From Ailanthus altissimus (Eukaryota > Streptophyta > Magnoliopsida > Sapindales > Simaroubaceae), in NCBI GenBank assembly GCA_946807835.1, contig OX327693.1:2683501-2747500 (forward strand): 64,000 nt of DNA, given 5' to 3'. Both the position numbers and the translations under genes were made by a program. This document shows, one piece after another, positions 46,195 to 57,640 of the stretch (the first letter of the stretch is position 1; the number at the start of each line of letters is the position of its first letter). The notes beneath the pieces were generated by a model that was given only the letters and a program-made list of their open reading frames with translations, did no database searches and was not told the origin of the DNA.

Positions 46195-46900
46195 TCAAAA
46201 ACATTCAGGACAAGAGGAAGAGATAAAAAGAGTATGAATAGTATCTAAAATGCATCTATGTTTACGTTCAGCTCTCTCATTTTGTTGAGATATACCAAGA
46301 CAAGACCTTTGACATATAGTACCATGTTTTTGTAAAAGTTTTAGAAAATCAGTATCTCTATACTCTATAGCATTATTAGTACAGAAAACCTTAATAGGAT
46401 ATAAGAACTGAGTTTTAACCATCTGAGCAAAATCTCGATAAATTTTAGTAAATTTTGATCGTTGTTTCATAAGGAACAACCATGTATACCGAGAATAGCA
46501 TCAACAAAGATCACAAAATATTTTGATCCTCCCATTGTGGGATTTGGAGAAGGACCTCATATATCAGAATATACAAGATCAAATGGAGCATAGGAGACAG
46601 TAGTACTATTATCAAAAGGGAAGGCTAATTTTTTTTAGCTAAAAGACATATAAGACAATCATCTTTATTATCAGAAGCAATACCTAAATGACCACTAGAT
46701 ACTAGAGATCGGATGTGATTGACGGACGCATGACTCAAATGAGAGTGCCAAAGATATAATGAAGGTACTGATGAGGTAGATGTTGTACACTAAGGATATA
46801 GAAAAGATAGATCTAAATAAATAAGTTCATACAGACGTCCAACCTTACGGCTTATCCCAAGTATTCGATCGGTCTTTAGATCCTGCACACGACAACTAGA
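46195..46900 (-). pseudogene. copia-3 integrase core
   Basis: 46195-46479 contains FCTNNAIEYRD, which in active elements begins with a catalytic Asp (SDNA-x-EY type), and ISQQNERAERKHRCILD, the third catalytic region with its Glu retained. The first half, toward 46900, is in broken frames. Confidence 0.82.
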
Positions 46901-46927
46901 AGCAATAAGCAAGACATTAAGACCAAG

Positions 46928-47254
46928 TTAGCATAATTGACCAACAGAAAAAAGATTTAATGTAAGGTTATGAATAAAAAAAGTGTCAAATATAGAGAGA
47001 TTATGGCAAGACACTTGACCAACATAGTTAACTTTCATAAGAGAACTATTAGCAATTTGAATAGATGGTGAATAGGAATAAAGAGTTTTAAAGGAGAAAA
47101 TTGTAAGATCAGAAGTCATGTGATTACAATATGCAGAGTCAAAATACCAAAAAACATTATTTGAAATATTAAAAGAAGTAGAAATTAAGAGTTTACCAAA
47201 ATTAAAAAAGAGTAGACGGAGTAATGATTCAAGATTATTAGGGGAACGATTCAC
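46928..47254 (-). pseudogene. copia-3 protease and GAG-pre-integrase
   Basis: WYFDSAYCNHMT is the protease active-site block; the usual D-S-G-A is altered to D-S-A-Y. IFDTFFIHNLTLNLFSVGQL is the GAG-pre-integrase signature. Confidence 0.82.
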
Positions 47255-47417
47255 ACTATCCTGTGCAGTAGTAACAATAGGTCCTGTAAAAGCAACACCT
47301 TGAGTTGGTCCAAATATGTGGCATGACTTAGGTAGAGTAGAACTAGTAGAATAACACTAAGACATATCACATTTATCTATAAATTTCAAAACCTTATTTT
47401 TTTTTTGTTTTTTTAGT

Positions 47418-47700
47418 AATGACAACTTAGCCCCTAAATTGTATTAATTACAAGTTAACCTCTGAACTTTTAATAATTATAAATTGACCTCTAAAAAATT
47501 AAATAATTGCAAAATAGCATTTAAACTTTTCAAAAATTATAAAATGACCCTATAGAATATGATAATTATAAAATAACCCCTAAACTTTTTTAAAATTATA
47601 AAATAATCCCTAAAAATTATTGTAATTACAAAATAGCCTTGAAATTATTAAAATTTCAAAAAATTCCTCAAAGAAATAAAAATTACGATCTGACTTTGAA
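47418..47700. repeat. Degenerate tandem repeat, about 38-40-bp period
   Basis: Six to seven imperfect units of AATTATAAAATGACCCCTAAACTTTT type occupy the place where copia gag should be. Clearly non-coding. Confidence 0.65.
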
Positions 47701-47759
47701 ATACTGAAAACTTTACAAACAGGACCTTAGTAGGAAACAATGAACTTTAAGTGGCGCGT

Positions 47760-48115
47760 GCGGCTTTCTCGACCTCTGATGGGCTTAAACTCGACGTCAT
47801 TTGAACGATTAATGACTCAGGATTCTTTTGGTCTGGGCAGTGTCGGTCACGTCACCGTAGAACAGCCGGGATCTGAAGTGACAGTAGCCAGCGGCAGTGG
47901 TGTTTCGGGGCCCATTCGGTAGTTTCTGACCTCAGATTGGTGCGTCGTCGGTGGCGTTGAACAGCCGATGACTGGGGATTCTTTTGGTGTGGGTGGTGTC
48001 GGTCACATCGCTGTAGAACGGCTGGGATCTGAAGTGACAGTGGCCAGCAACAGTGGTGGTCCAGCGGCACGTCCAGCAGTTTCTAACCTCGGATTGGAGC
48101 GTCGTTGACAGCTTT
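47760..48115. repeat. GC-rich tandem duplication, 156-bp period
   Basis: GATTCTTTTGGT.TGGG..GTGTCGGTCAC recurs at 47821 and 47977, and the downstream part CCTC.GATTGG.GCGTCGT recurs a third time (about 47775, 47931 and 48088). GC content is well above the surroundings. The minus frame 47852-48070 reads through it and has no recognised domain. Confidence 0.8.
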
Positions 48116-48294
48116 GAAACGTCAGAGAATTCTTAGTAATCTAAGATAGGTGGTGACTAAGTTAGCAAGATTTCAGAGTTTTTCGATGACTATTTGAAAA
48201 GCTCCGGTGGATTCCGTTAGGTTTTGAAAAAAACAGGCAAATCTCCAGCTAAATAAAATGACAGTGAAAAAAATCAAAACTCTGATACCATAAA

Positions 48295-48464
48295 AGAAAT
48301 ATAAAGAGAATATATTTCACTATGAATATAAACTGTATAATGGAGCGTTTATATAGACTATGACCTTATTACAAAATAGAAAAATAACATATATGAGAAA
48401 ATAAAATTTTACATTAATAACATGTACATATAATAAGATAGTATAAAGGAATTATTCCAGAATA
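48295..48464 (-). repeat. copia-3 5' LTR
   Basis: Begins AGAAATATAAAGAG and ends TTATTCCAGAATA. On minus it opens TATTCTGGAATAATTCC, consistent with an original TGTTCTGG start. Confidence 0.82.
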
Positions 48465-49150
48465 ATTCTAAAATTATTCCTTAATAATTTCTATATGGCC
48501 CTAGAAGAGGCGCCATTTAGAATGTTGACGGTAGCCAACACCGACGGTCAGATCCTTCCCTTATAGACCTTCAAAATATGGTTCTTACCAAGTAAACTTC
48601 TCCTCAATCTAAAGCTTCATCAAAAGGAAAAAAGAAAATAACAATTTTGTAATAAGTAACATTTGTTTCATAGATAAAAAGTTAGAAAACATTAACAATT
48701 TAAAATAAGAATAACATCTGCACTTGAGGGCTTGTTCAAACGGCAAGTTATGTGTATCTCATTGACTGAGGTCAAAGTTTGAGCATTGTAAATGTTAGGA
48801 TAACTGATTTTGTTATTTTTTCTATTAATGATTAATAAATCTAAAATTTTGTGTAGATTTTGGAAGTACATATAAAGTTGGTGCCCCATAAACATTAGAA
48901 GACTGTAGACTATCGCATGGCAATAAACTTGCGCATTCTATCAAAAAAATGGGAAAATACTCTAAAGCTGGAGCTTGTTACGATTCCAAATACTCGATTC
49001 ACCAATTATCAGGTTGATATGGATGTTTAACATGGGTATGAATTTCAAACGCTATCAGCGTTTGAAGCAATGATATAATAATTTAATATTTTTTCTTGAA
49101 TTCACCATTATATGTTATTTATGAGTATTATATTATGAAGATTGATTATA
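48465..49150. other. Intergenic, including a SINE-like head
   Basis: 48640-48720 repeats 43080-43165. At 48725-48790 GGCTTGTTCAAACGGCAAG and GGTCAAAGTTTGAGC resemble SINE A and B boxes. A short plus-strand frame around 48908-49020 (RMAINLRILSKKWENTLKLE) has no recognised similarity, though it could be an upstream exon of the Ulp1-like pseudogene. Confidence 0.4.
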
Positions 49151-49189
49151 TTTATTTATGTATAGTTTGAGTTGGGCACATCATAGTAT

Positions 49190-49690
49190 TATAATGTTCT
49201 AGAGAAGAGAATTGATGATCTTGAAGCAGAGCTAACTAAAAAGATTGATGCAATTAGCTTAAAACTTCAAGCAGAGCTAACAATAAGGATTGATATGGTC
49301 AGCTCAAAGCTTCAAGCAGAGTTAATCACATGGTTATACAAGTATATATTCCATTGAATGTCACTTAAGAACATTGGCTTATAGCAAAAGTTGACTTTAC
49401 TAAGAGGAGGTTCGTGCTATATGATTCCAGCGTGAATGGCACACCGACGAAGCAATTCAAAGATTTATCGAACCTTTGAATGGTTCTACAAATCTTATCA
49501 CTTTGCCAAGTTATTCGTTAGAAGGATAAAGTACCTCAATAGGAAGTCGAGAGCGAGGATTGCGGCGCATTTACTTGTATGTTTATTGAGTATCTTATGT
49601 TAGGTTAATTATTTGATTTTTTACCTCAAGATTGGTACTTGCTATAGACATAAAATGACCGTAGATTTGTGAAACACTGCAAACAATAAT
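49190..49690 (+). pseudogene. Ulp1-type C48 cysteine protease, C-terminal remnant (MULE-borne)
   Basis: A short plus-strand coiled-coil-like repeat (LEAELTKKIDAISLKLQAEL, 49193-49335) precedes a C48 protease core. EHWLIAKVDF carries the catalytic His, RRFVLYDSS the Asp region, and EDCGAFTCMFIEYLM the catalytic Cys (about 49372-49600). Four in-frame stops interrupt the core. Ulp1 proteases release SUMO. Plant MULEs are known to carry Ulp1-like genes, and this one lies downstream of, and converges with, the MULE transposase remnant. Confidence 0.8.
49191..49335 (+). repeat. Short in-frame repeat encoding a coiled coil
   Basis: CTT(G/C)AAGCAGAG(C/T)TAA occurs three times (about 49219, 49267 and 49312), giving repeats of LQAEL at an average 15-residue spacing. 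The heptad-like Leu pattern suggests a coiled coil upstream of the protease core. Confidence 0.6.
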
Positions 49691-50113
49691 GTATAAGTGT
49701 GTAATATTATATATATATATATATATATGCATTTATATTTGGTGCATGTGGTAAAATGGAAAAAAATTTCTATAATTTATAGAAGTGTTATTTTCCTAAT
49801 ATGCAGGTTTGGGAATATACATAAAATAGGAAAAATTTTGTTGAAATTTCATTAAATGAAAAATACATCTATAATCAACAATGTGATATATGCTATAATA
49901 GTTAAACGCAAAAGTATTGCCTCTCATAATCAACAATATGTTGCCTGACTCTTGTAATTTAGATAAATTAGTCTTTATATTATAGTGAAACTAAAAATTA
50001 AATACAAATTTTAGTTTTATAAACAAACAAACATCACTTGCTATATAAAGTAATAAGGTTTCAACATATCTTTTAGTTATGTCTATATAGTTTACAACGA
50101 TTACAAATATTCT

Positions 50114-50344
50114 TTGATGGTTTCTCTCTATAAGAAGGAATTCAATTTGTCTGACGCTAATCTGCCTAACGAAGTGCTACAGGAGGCTGGATGTCTACAT
50201 TTCTCAAATTCTTTGGAACAATCTAATTCGACGGATGGCCAACTTGAAGTATTGACTCGTTATATGCATGAAATAAAGCCTCGAATGTGTAATAAGTCGA
50301 ACAAGCACTCTCATGTGATAATCTTATGTATCTGTATACGGTGA
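50114..50344 (+). CDS. Unrecognised small open frame within the MULE
   Basis: A 76-residue plus-strand frame with ATG, rich in Leu, Ser and Asn, ending IILCICIR. I see no domain, signal peptide or membrane segment. It lies between the Ulp1-like remnant and the transposase C-terminus and could be part of a second Ulp1-like copy, an antisense shadow, or chance. Weakly supported. Confidence 0.2.
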   Translation: MMVSLYKKEFNLSDANLPNEVLQEAGCLHFSNSLEQSNSTDGQLEVLTRYMHEIKPRMCNKSNKHSHVIILCICIR

Positions 50345-50479
50345 GTGCATGGAGACAAGTCAATTACCGAAAGTCAAACTTTCTATAGCTTATTGTTATC
50401 TCGGTAATGTCCAATATCCCTTATTTGCCACTGCCCTTGACTAAAAAGCATGAATCGACTAGGTAAATTAACATTCAAC

Positions 50480-51545
50480 TTACTTCATTAATATGTTTCA
50501 TCACTTTACGATGTGCCCAAGTATCAATCTGGTTGTCATATTTTGTGCCGCTATCCGTTAATGGTAAAACCACATCTACGTTAGCTTTTGTATCCATTCT
50601 ACCAAATTGGTAAAAGAACATTTTCTGACTTCTTTTGCAATTGCATTAATACACTTTGCGATATTAGTAGTCATAATATCATAACTTCTGAAAGCACTAG
50701 TTGATCGAGCCTATATTCTTATACCAATATCCTCATTCAAATACTTAATTATATCGGGTCTCATTTCTTACATCTTATTAATTTATTATTGAAAATCAGA
50801 GACACGAAATACCTTGGCACCAAAAAAATAGGAAGACAAGTATACTTCTTATTTAGACTTATTCGTTGGTAACTTGTATTTTGTCACCAAATTCTCCATC
50901 GAGTGAAAGATGCAAAGCTCATGATATGCATTAGGAAACACACCCCGTATAGCCCTTTCAATACTAACATGTCCATCATGTATAAAAGTAAAATTTTGAT
51001 AGTTACCAATTACTCCTCGTAGTTTAATCATAAACCACTCCCAAAAAAGATCATTTTCTAAGTCAATAATCCCCCATGTCAATGAAAATATCTGATTGTT
51101 TTCATCTTTACAAGCGGCCACAGATATAGTACTAAGATAAGGACTTTTTAAAAAAATTTCATCCACTACAATCACCAGTTGAATTGATGAATTAAAACCT
51201 CTAATGTAGGGTCCTAGTGCCAAAATAAAATACTTGAAGTGATTATTGGCATCAGTCTCCAAGTGAGTAATCATACTCGAGTTCTTCTGTTGCAAAATAT
51301 AGTCATATACAGCAAGTAATCTAAACAAATCATCTAGAGCACCTCTTATAAATCTTAATGTATGCTCCTTACCTCACCAAGCAGTAGCATATGTTATATG
51401 AATACCAAATTCTTGACGTATATCTGCTTAAATTTCCTTTAGCCTATAATTTTTATTAACTGATGCAAACTTATTCTTAATTACTTTAGCAATAATACAG
51501 TTCTTGGCTTGCCAATGCTATCCCGTAATTGACATAAAACATAAG
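50480..51545 (-). pseudogene. MULE transposase, C-terminal part (catalytic core)
   Basis: The minus frame 50849-51328 is a MULE-family (MuDR) DDE transposase core: IQLVIVVDEIFLKS holds the first catalytic Asp, then DENNQIFSLTWGIIDLENDL with WEWFMIKL, then FIHDGHVSIERAIRGVFPNA with the second Asp and ELCIFHSMENL. Downstream, to about 50480, broken frames give NEDIGIRI, then IMTTNIAKCINAI and KCSFTNLVEWIQKL, the usual post-core segment. Upstream, to 51545, it reads QLRDSIGKPRTVLL-type sequence. It stops exactly at the gypsy LTR; the N-terminal part lies at 60437-61446. Inactive: several stops. Confidence 0.9.
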
Positions 51546-51550
51546 TATGC

Positions 51551-53565
51551 TGATAAGACTCGACCCGAGACCCTCTACAGTAGATTCCAGCAGCCTTATC
51601 GGGCACCCCGATCGAAGTTTCTCAAAATATAACTGGGTAAGTTGAGAAATTCTGCCTCTACAGTAGATTTCAGCGGCTCTGTCGGGTACCCCGATCGAAG
51701 TTCCTAAGAATATAATTGAGTAAGTTGAGAAATTTCGGAAAGCAAACCCTTTTTTTTTTCTCTTGCTATTATTAAGAATATCTTGACATATATATGAAAA
51801 TGACATCTTAATTTTTTATTTAAAAAAAAGGGCAGAGCTTCCCCTATGTTTTTGAAAATCTAGTACAAAACCTTCAAATAATTACATTTCTATTTCCAAA
51901 TCACTTTTCAATACTGCCAAATAAAACCTCCGGTCCTTTCCAAACTCAATCCAACTCAACTCAATAATTTCATTATGATCATAAAACTCAAATACCGATA
52001 AAAGAATGAAACGATCATGAAAATATCAAAACTCTTCTTGGTTATACAAAATATATGTACAATGCATAAACTTAGAACTACTATGTTGAAAACAAAAAGA
52101 GTGCTATTTAGCACATTTACATAAACAAAATGATCTTCAAGTTTGGCTCACTACTTAGCAATAGGAGAATTAACAACTTGCATACCGAGACTTATACCTG
52201 GGAAGGGGTTTAGAAAACATAAAACACAAAATAAGTGAGCTAAATGAGCTCACTGAGTGCATTTAATATTTCAAATAAAATATATTATATATAGATAGTA
52301 AATTCTAAAAGACATGCATAAATCATACTTCTAAAATTGATGTAAAGCTGTAAAACGGTTTCTAACATCATATGCTGATGAAATCTTGCCGAGCAAGTTT
52401 TATTTACGTCTTTGAAAAATCATATCCAAAATCTGTACAACATAATAATTAGCATGTGTATATAAACGCATAATCTGCTGTCGGTAGATAAAAAACTGTA
52501 AAGTCCTCGCTCGACCATTTTATTTCAAAATTGTATCAATGGTAACCCTAAAGCTTTATATTCACGCAGTAACTCAACTAGCACCGCACACGTGAGTAGG
52601 TCATGGGGCACCTCAACTAGCAGCATCCACAATGATATCTCAAGACATCTCATTGGCTATGTAATGGAATCTTACATCACATACATATAGCAAGACTTTA
52701 CCCAATACATATAGAGCAACTCACAGGACTCGACTTCTCGGAGTTAGTGACATACCCCCCATGACCTGCCCATTTGTACGGGATATACCGACCGGGACTA
52801 ATACAATCACCACCACTATAACCTAAGGGTACCAATGGCCTTTAAAACAAATGCATTAATTTTAAAACTGTTTCTTGAACCGAACATGTAAAAGCATATT
52901 TATGGGTATATATATCAAGATCATAAATTATGTTTATGTACTGAAAGTTCATAAAACATACATTTTCATTATATGAAAACATAATAAACAAAAGATAAAA
53001 GAAATGACAGATTTTTACTCACAACCGCTCCGTGCTCAATTTCGCTCCAGATTTCTGCTCCCGTTATCGCTCTCGGTTTTCTTCACCTACATGCCATAAA
53101 TGACATTTAAAACCAAATCGAATGCTAGAATCTCATTTAACTACTAAACGCCTTAATCGGCATACAAAGCCCGGATGCATACTACTTTTCAATTTTTCAT
53201 TTACAGAGTCATTTTATCTAATCTAACTCACCATTTGGCGCCCTAAAAATTATTAAACGCTTTATAACTTCGGTTGGACATAATTGCCCTTTATATATCC
53301 AAAATGAACAACTATATCCCATTTTCTTCATTTTTGATTTTTTCATCAACCAAATACATTCAATTTACATAAGGCACCATTTATACACCACAATTCAACC
53401 AAAACACAACTCAAACACTAACTTTCCTAAAGTAACAGAATTTCACCCTAACTTCTAACACATTTCTTTTCTCAATTTCTTTTTCCAATTTCATCAAAAT
53501 CAAGCCAAATTCATTCTAATGCTCTAATTACAACCAATTGAAGCCAATACATTCAATCACACAAT
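51551..53565 (-). repeat. Gypsy left (3') LTR, part shared with the right LTR
   Basis: Begins TGATAAGACTCGACCCGAGA and aligns with 57641-59575, including the GGGCAGAGCTTCCCCTAT, CTCACAACCGCTCCG.GCTCA and CATAAGGCACCATTTATACA blocks. Contains an extra 83-bp tandem duplication (units at 51573 and 51656) absent from the right LTR. Confidence 0.88.
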
Positions 53566-55710
53566 GCATGTGTATGATATGCTGTGATAAATCAAAATCA
53601 AAATCTTATCAAATCACTTGTCATGTAAGCGCTTACACATTCTTTCAAAATATATAATAGGAATATCATCACTCAACTACTACTTGGTAGGACTCACACA
53701 TCATATATCATATAATGAGCCAAATGTTACTCGTAGGTGACATACCGTATGAGAAGAATAGTACAAGTGAGGTTTAAATTATACATATATAATACTTAAG
53801 CCCGAAGGTAAGAGCCAAACCCTCACCCTAATCATCGGTGAGTTCTCTCACATGCACCAATACTCCACCACACGAATGTGATGACTCAATCTTCCTTTAG
53901 GTACCAATAGGATCCTCCCTACATACGGAACATATAACATATACCAATCCCGAAGGAACAGCCATACATAAAGGCTCCAAAAATCACATAAGATGCCTAC
54001 TAAGTCAAAAATGAGTTTAAGTATCCTCAAAATACAAAATGTTTCTTATGGACATATTACACTTCAAAGCTTTCTTTATTAAACACATTTCATTTTGAAA
54101 GCTCACTTTTAAAAATACATGTATGTTCATGCTCAATGTCAATGCTCACATTCATAAACATATGTTTTTCACATTTCATATCAAATACGCTTTGGCATAA
54201 CATAAACATATTTCTAAGCACATTGACAAAATTATACATAGACAATTACTATACTTATTGTGATTTCAGTAAAAAGTCTAGTATACTTACCTCTTAGCAC
54301 TTTTAGTTACAAAGATTAAATCTTCTTAACTTATCCATGGAGATTAATCCTTCCATGAGTTTCACAATTCACACAAAATTCTTTAAATAGCTTACAAAAT
54401 TATACACAATGCATTTATCACATCAAATTGGTCTAATTACTTGGTTTCTCAAAACCTGTCATTCTGACCACTTATATTTAACAAAATTTTCTAATACATC
54501 AAATGATATCCAATTACTCCAAAATTATAATATATCATTCTTGACTCATATATCCTTCTTGTATATGAATATCATATCAAAATTTCTACATAATCCATTC
54601 CAAATACACCATCGAATCCAAACTACTAACCTGACAGGATCAAGATACTTACTGAATAGTATTAAATCTCCTACTTTTATAAAATTATATACTAACTCAA
54701 AAATTATAAAACTATCACATAATTACTCTTAACACATATTTCAATTTATGATAAATATTTTACTTCAAAATCCTTGCCAAAAATATTTTAAAACTATTTT
54801 ATTCCATAGCCTTAAAAATTTGTTAATCAAATACTACAATGAGCGGATACAATTTAAAAACTTATAACAATTTAACCACATTGATCTAAATTCTCAATTT
54901 TGAGTATATCATATTAGACATATAAACTTATGATATTCCATAAATTTGTAATTTTTAAAGATCATTCAGTAGGCCAAAAATTATTTTCCACTGTATCATA
55001 CTGTTCATACAGGAAATTTCTAGAATTTCAAGGTTATTTTAGTAAATTTACTAAAAATTCAATTTCTGAAATTTTCAATCGATTCAAAGTCTCAGATGAT
55101 TCTAAACAAGTCTAATTTCATATACTCAAAATTCAAAACTAGAATCAAATCAAAACAATTTATAAAATTCCTGGATCAAGAGACTATCAAATAGAAATTC
55201 TACAATTCATCATGATTTATAAAGCTATCTACATAGATCATCATCAATTTTTACAATATCTTACGAAATACACATCAAATCCTGAATTATACATATTTTC
55301 AAAAATAAAACATTAAAGGAATTAACTTAATTAACACCAATAAATTGAGAAATAGTTGTGATATACCTCTTAAAATTCAAATTTCTAATTTCTTCTTCTT
55401 TGTCTTCTTCTTCTTCTCTTTCTCTCCCCTCTATTTCTCTCTTCTCTCTCTCTAAAGGAATAGCTCGACCCAAAAGAGTGAATTAGGGTTCAAAAGTGTA
55501 TTTTTATACTAAGAGGCTAATTTTTTGGTATTTATAAATTTGCTCCTAAAACTTTCAAAGTATTACAATTTGGTCCCTAAAATAAATCTAAAGTCTTGCA
55601 AATAAACTCAATACTAATAGTATGTCCTTAACCTATACAAACACTACTAATAACAATACATAAATCAAGTATCACCACATACAAATAAAATATGTATATA
55701 AATACTTACT
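53565..55710. repeat. LTR-like segment of a different family
   Basis: After 53565 the left copy no longer matches the right LTR. It contains CATATCATATAATGAGCC, CATGCACCAATACTCCACC and, near 55500, a TATAAAAATACA word on minus with a pyrimidine-rich leader, so it looks like U3/R of another gypsy LTR. It may be a nested or chimeric insertion joined to a deletion of pol. The small open frames at 53848-55115 are not genes. Confidence 0.5.
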
Positions 55711-55711
55711 C

Positions 55712-56220
55712 TTACCGATTATTGATACTGGTTACTACAACAATATCCTCCAATTTTGTTCCACCGTCTTTTACGTCTATAGCATAGACTAAGTATCCCT
55801 GACACGAATTTTGAAGCATCTTTCTTGCCCTCATTATCGATACCATATTGGCGGAAAATGACTTTCGCATCCCACTAAAAATAACTTCCATTCCGTCTGG
55901 GCTACATAATTTGACTTTTTTCCAGAAGCAATCCACTGAGGCACGATATTTAGACAATCAATCCATCCCTAAAATCACATCAAACTTACTGATGGTCAGC
56001 ACAATCAAATCCGCCATAAACTCTTGACTCTCAATACTGATTTTACTACACCTATACATCATTTTTGCTATAATGGAGTCTCCTATAGGAAGAGACACTA
56101 CTACCGCACAATCTAATAACTGGGGCGCTATACTAGCATTTGCAGCAAACTTTATAGAAATAAAAGAATGGGTCACTCCAGGATCTATCAGTACATAGCA
56201 TTTCGATCAAAAATTGACAT
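55712..56220 (-). pseudogene. Gypsy retropepsin-type protease
   Basis: VLIDPGVTHSFIS near 56150-56200 is the protease active site with the catalytic D-S-G changed to D-P-G. The domain continues through MADLIVLTISKFDVILGMD (RVP_2 pattern), where the following Trp codon is a stop, and on through SKYRASVDCFWKKVKL. The frame ends near 55712 without reverse transcriptase. Confidence 0.85.
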
Positions 56221-56267
56221 CGTACTTATCACAACTTCTGGGACCACATTTGCCTATTGCTGGGTCA

Positions 56268-57330
56268 TTATAAATACCCTAGCCTGGGTATGAGGTCTAC
56301 CTTGCGGTCCTCCGAATGATCCTCCTCGACCAGTTCCCCTATTAGGCTGGCTTGAGCTGCTTGGCCTTCTGAATTGGGGACCTCCTCGAATTTATCCTCA
56401 ACCACCACTAGTTTATCTCGAAGCTGGTGGTCTGTCTTCTGGCTTATTGCTAACTCCATCATTTAGACAATCACTCATGTAGTAGCCCTGTTGACTACAC
56501 TTATAACAACCAGTAGTCCCCTTCCTACAATCCCCCGAATGGGCCTTACCACATTTATTACACACTGGGAAATTCTTCCAACTCTCTTTAGTGCTTTGAG
56601 ATCCGGCCGATGGTTGCCTAACGGAAGCTTGGCTGGATTGAGTTCCTTGACTTGGTTTCTGATTACTAGACTATGTAGATCTCTCATTTGTTCATGTGAA
56701 TTTACTCGGTCCTCCTTGAGAACCACCTGTCCAACCTCTTTTCTAGCCCTGCTGTTTCAGCTTAGGAATGGTTGTCATGCTTCTTTCCACCCGAGTTATA
56801 GCTTCCACTAATGCTCTATACTGAGTATGGGCTGCCGATACCACGTACATCTTGATCCGAGGATTGAGACCCACTGCAAATCAGTTAGCCTTCTGCTCTT
56901 CATTATCAACTATAAAGGGAATGGCACGGAGCAGCTCTGAAAACTTCTTTTCATACTCTGCCACCGAAAGAGAGCCTTGTTTCAGCTTGAAGAACTCTTC
57001 TATCTTCGCATCTTTATAACTTTTTAGATATAATTTATTCAGAAATTTCTCTTTAAAAACACCCAATAAACCCCATCGGCATTCCTCATTTGCAAGACCT
57101 TCCACCAATCTTTCGCTGCTTCCTTCAATAGAAATACAGAGTATACTATCATATGTTCTTCAGTACATCCCATAATCTGAAATTTTTCTTCATTGTTCTC
57201 TAACCAGGATAGGGCTCTCTCGAGGTCTCCTGCACCATCATAAAGCTTAGTGCCCAATTTCTTTGCGCACTCAATTGACACTCCAGTCTCTTTCAGCTAT
57301 TGGATTACTGCTGCTAGTACCTGGGCCATC
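56268..57330 (-). pseudogene. Gypsy Gag with two zinc knuckles
   Basis: The capsid-like Gag core is read at 57039-57281 (WLENNEEKFQIMGCTEEH, AAKDWWKVLQMR) and 56881-57108 (VFKEKFLNKLYLK, FFKLKQGSLSVAEYEKKFSEL), overlapping in different frames. A linker and two knuckles lie at 56476-56580: CNKCGKAHSGDC, then CYKCSQQGYYMSDC, in which the His of the second is Tyr. Frameshifts and stops divide it. Confidence 0.85.
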
Positions 57331-57640
57331 TGATCTATATTCATATTTTCACCCTCTGGCTCAGCAGGTTAAGACAACTCAAGAGGGGTCTGAGGCGTAG
57401 GAACATTGATCGACTCATTCCCCTGCTCCTTTTCAGATGCAAGAGCCTCCGCAGCTACTCTCCTTGTAGTAGGCCTCTACGATGATGCATATTTTTATAA
57501 ATTTTGTGATGCAAATGATTATCAAATGCAAAGAATTCAATTTACTAAACTTAGAAAAATATTCATGCAATTTCAAGAATTTCATTCTAAAAATGAACTT
57601 CTTAATTAGAAACTTCAAAAATCGTGCTCTGATACTACTT

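Larger units (their letters stand above)
43898..48464 (-). mobile_element. Ty1/copia LTR retrotransposon with short LTRs (copia-3)
   Basis: Two 170-bp LTRs (43898-44067 and 48295-48464) flank minus-strand protease, integrase, reverse transcriptase and RNase H remnants. The primer site TGGTATCAGAGTT lies next to the right LTR and a polypurine tract AAAAAAGGGCGGGG (minus) next to the left one. No target duplication is evident, so the insertion is old or the ends are slightly misplaced. A recognisable gag was not found; its place is taken by repeat-rich, non-coding DNA (47420-48110). Similar to RE1-type elements. Confidence 0.88.

Noticed and set aside
47852..48070. 72-residue His/Arg/Pro-rich frame as a gene
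   Set aside because: It spans the 156-bp tandem duplication in copia-3 and has no recognisable domain.
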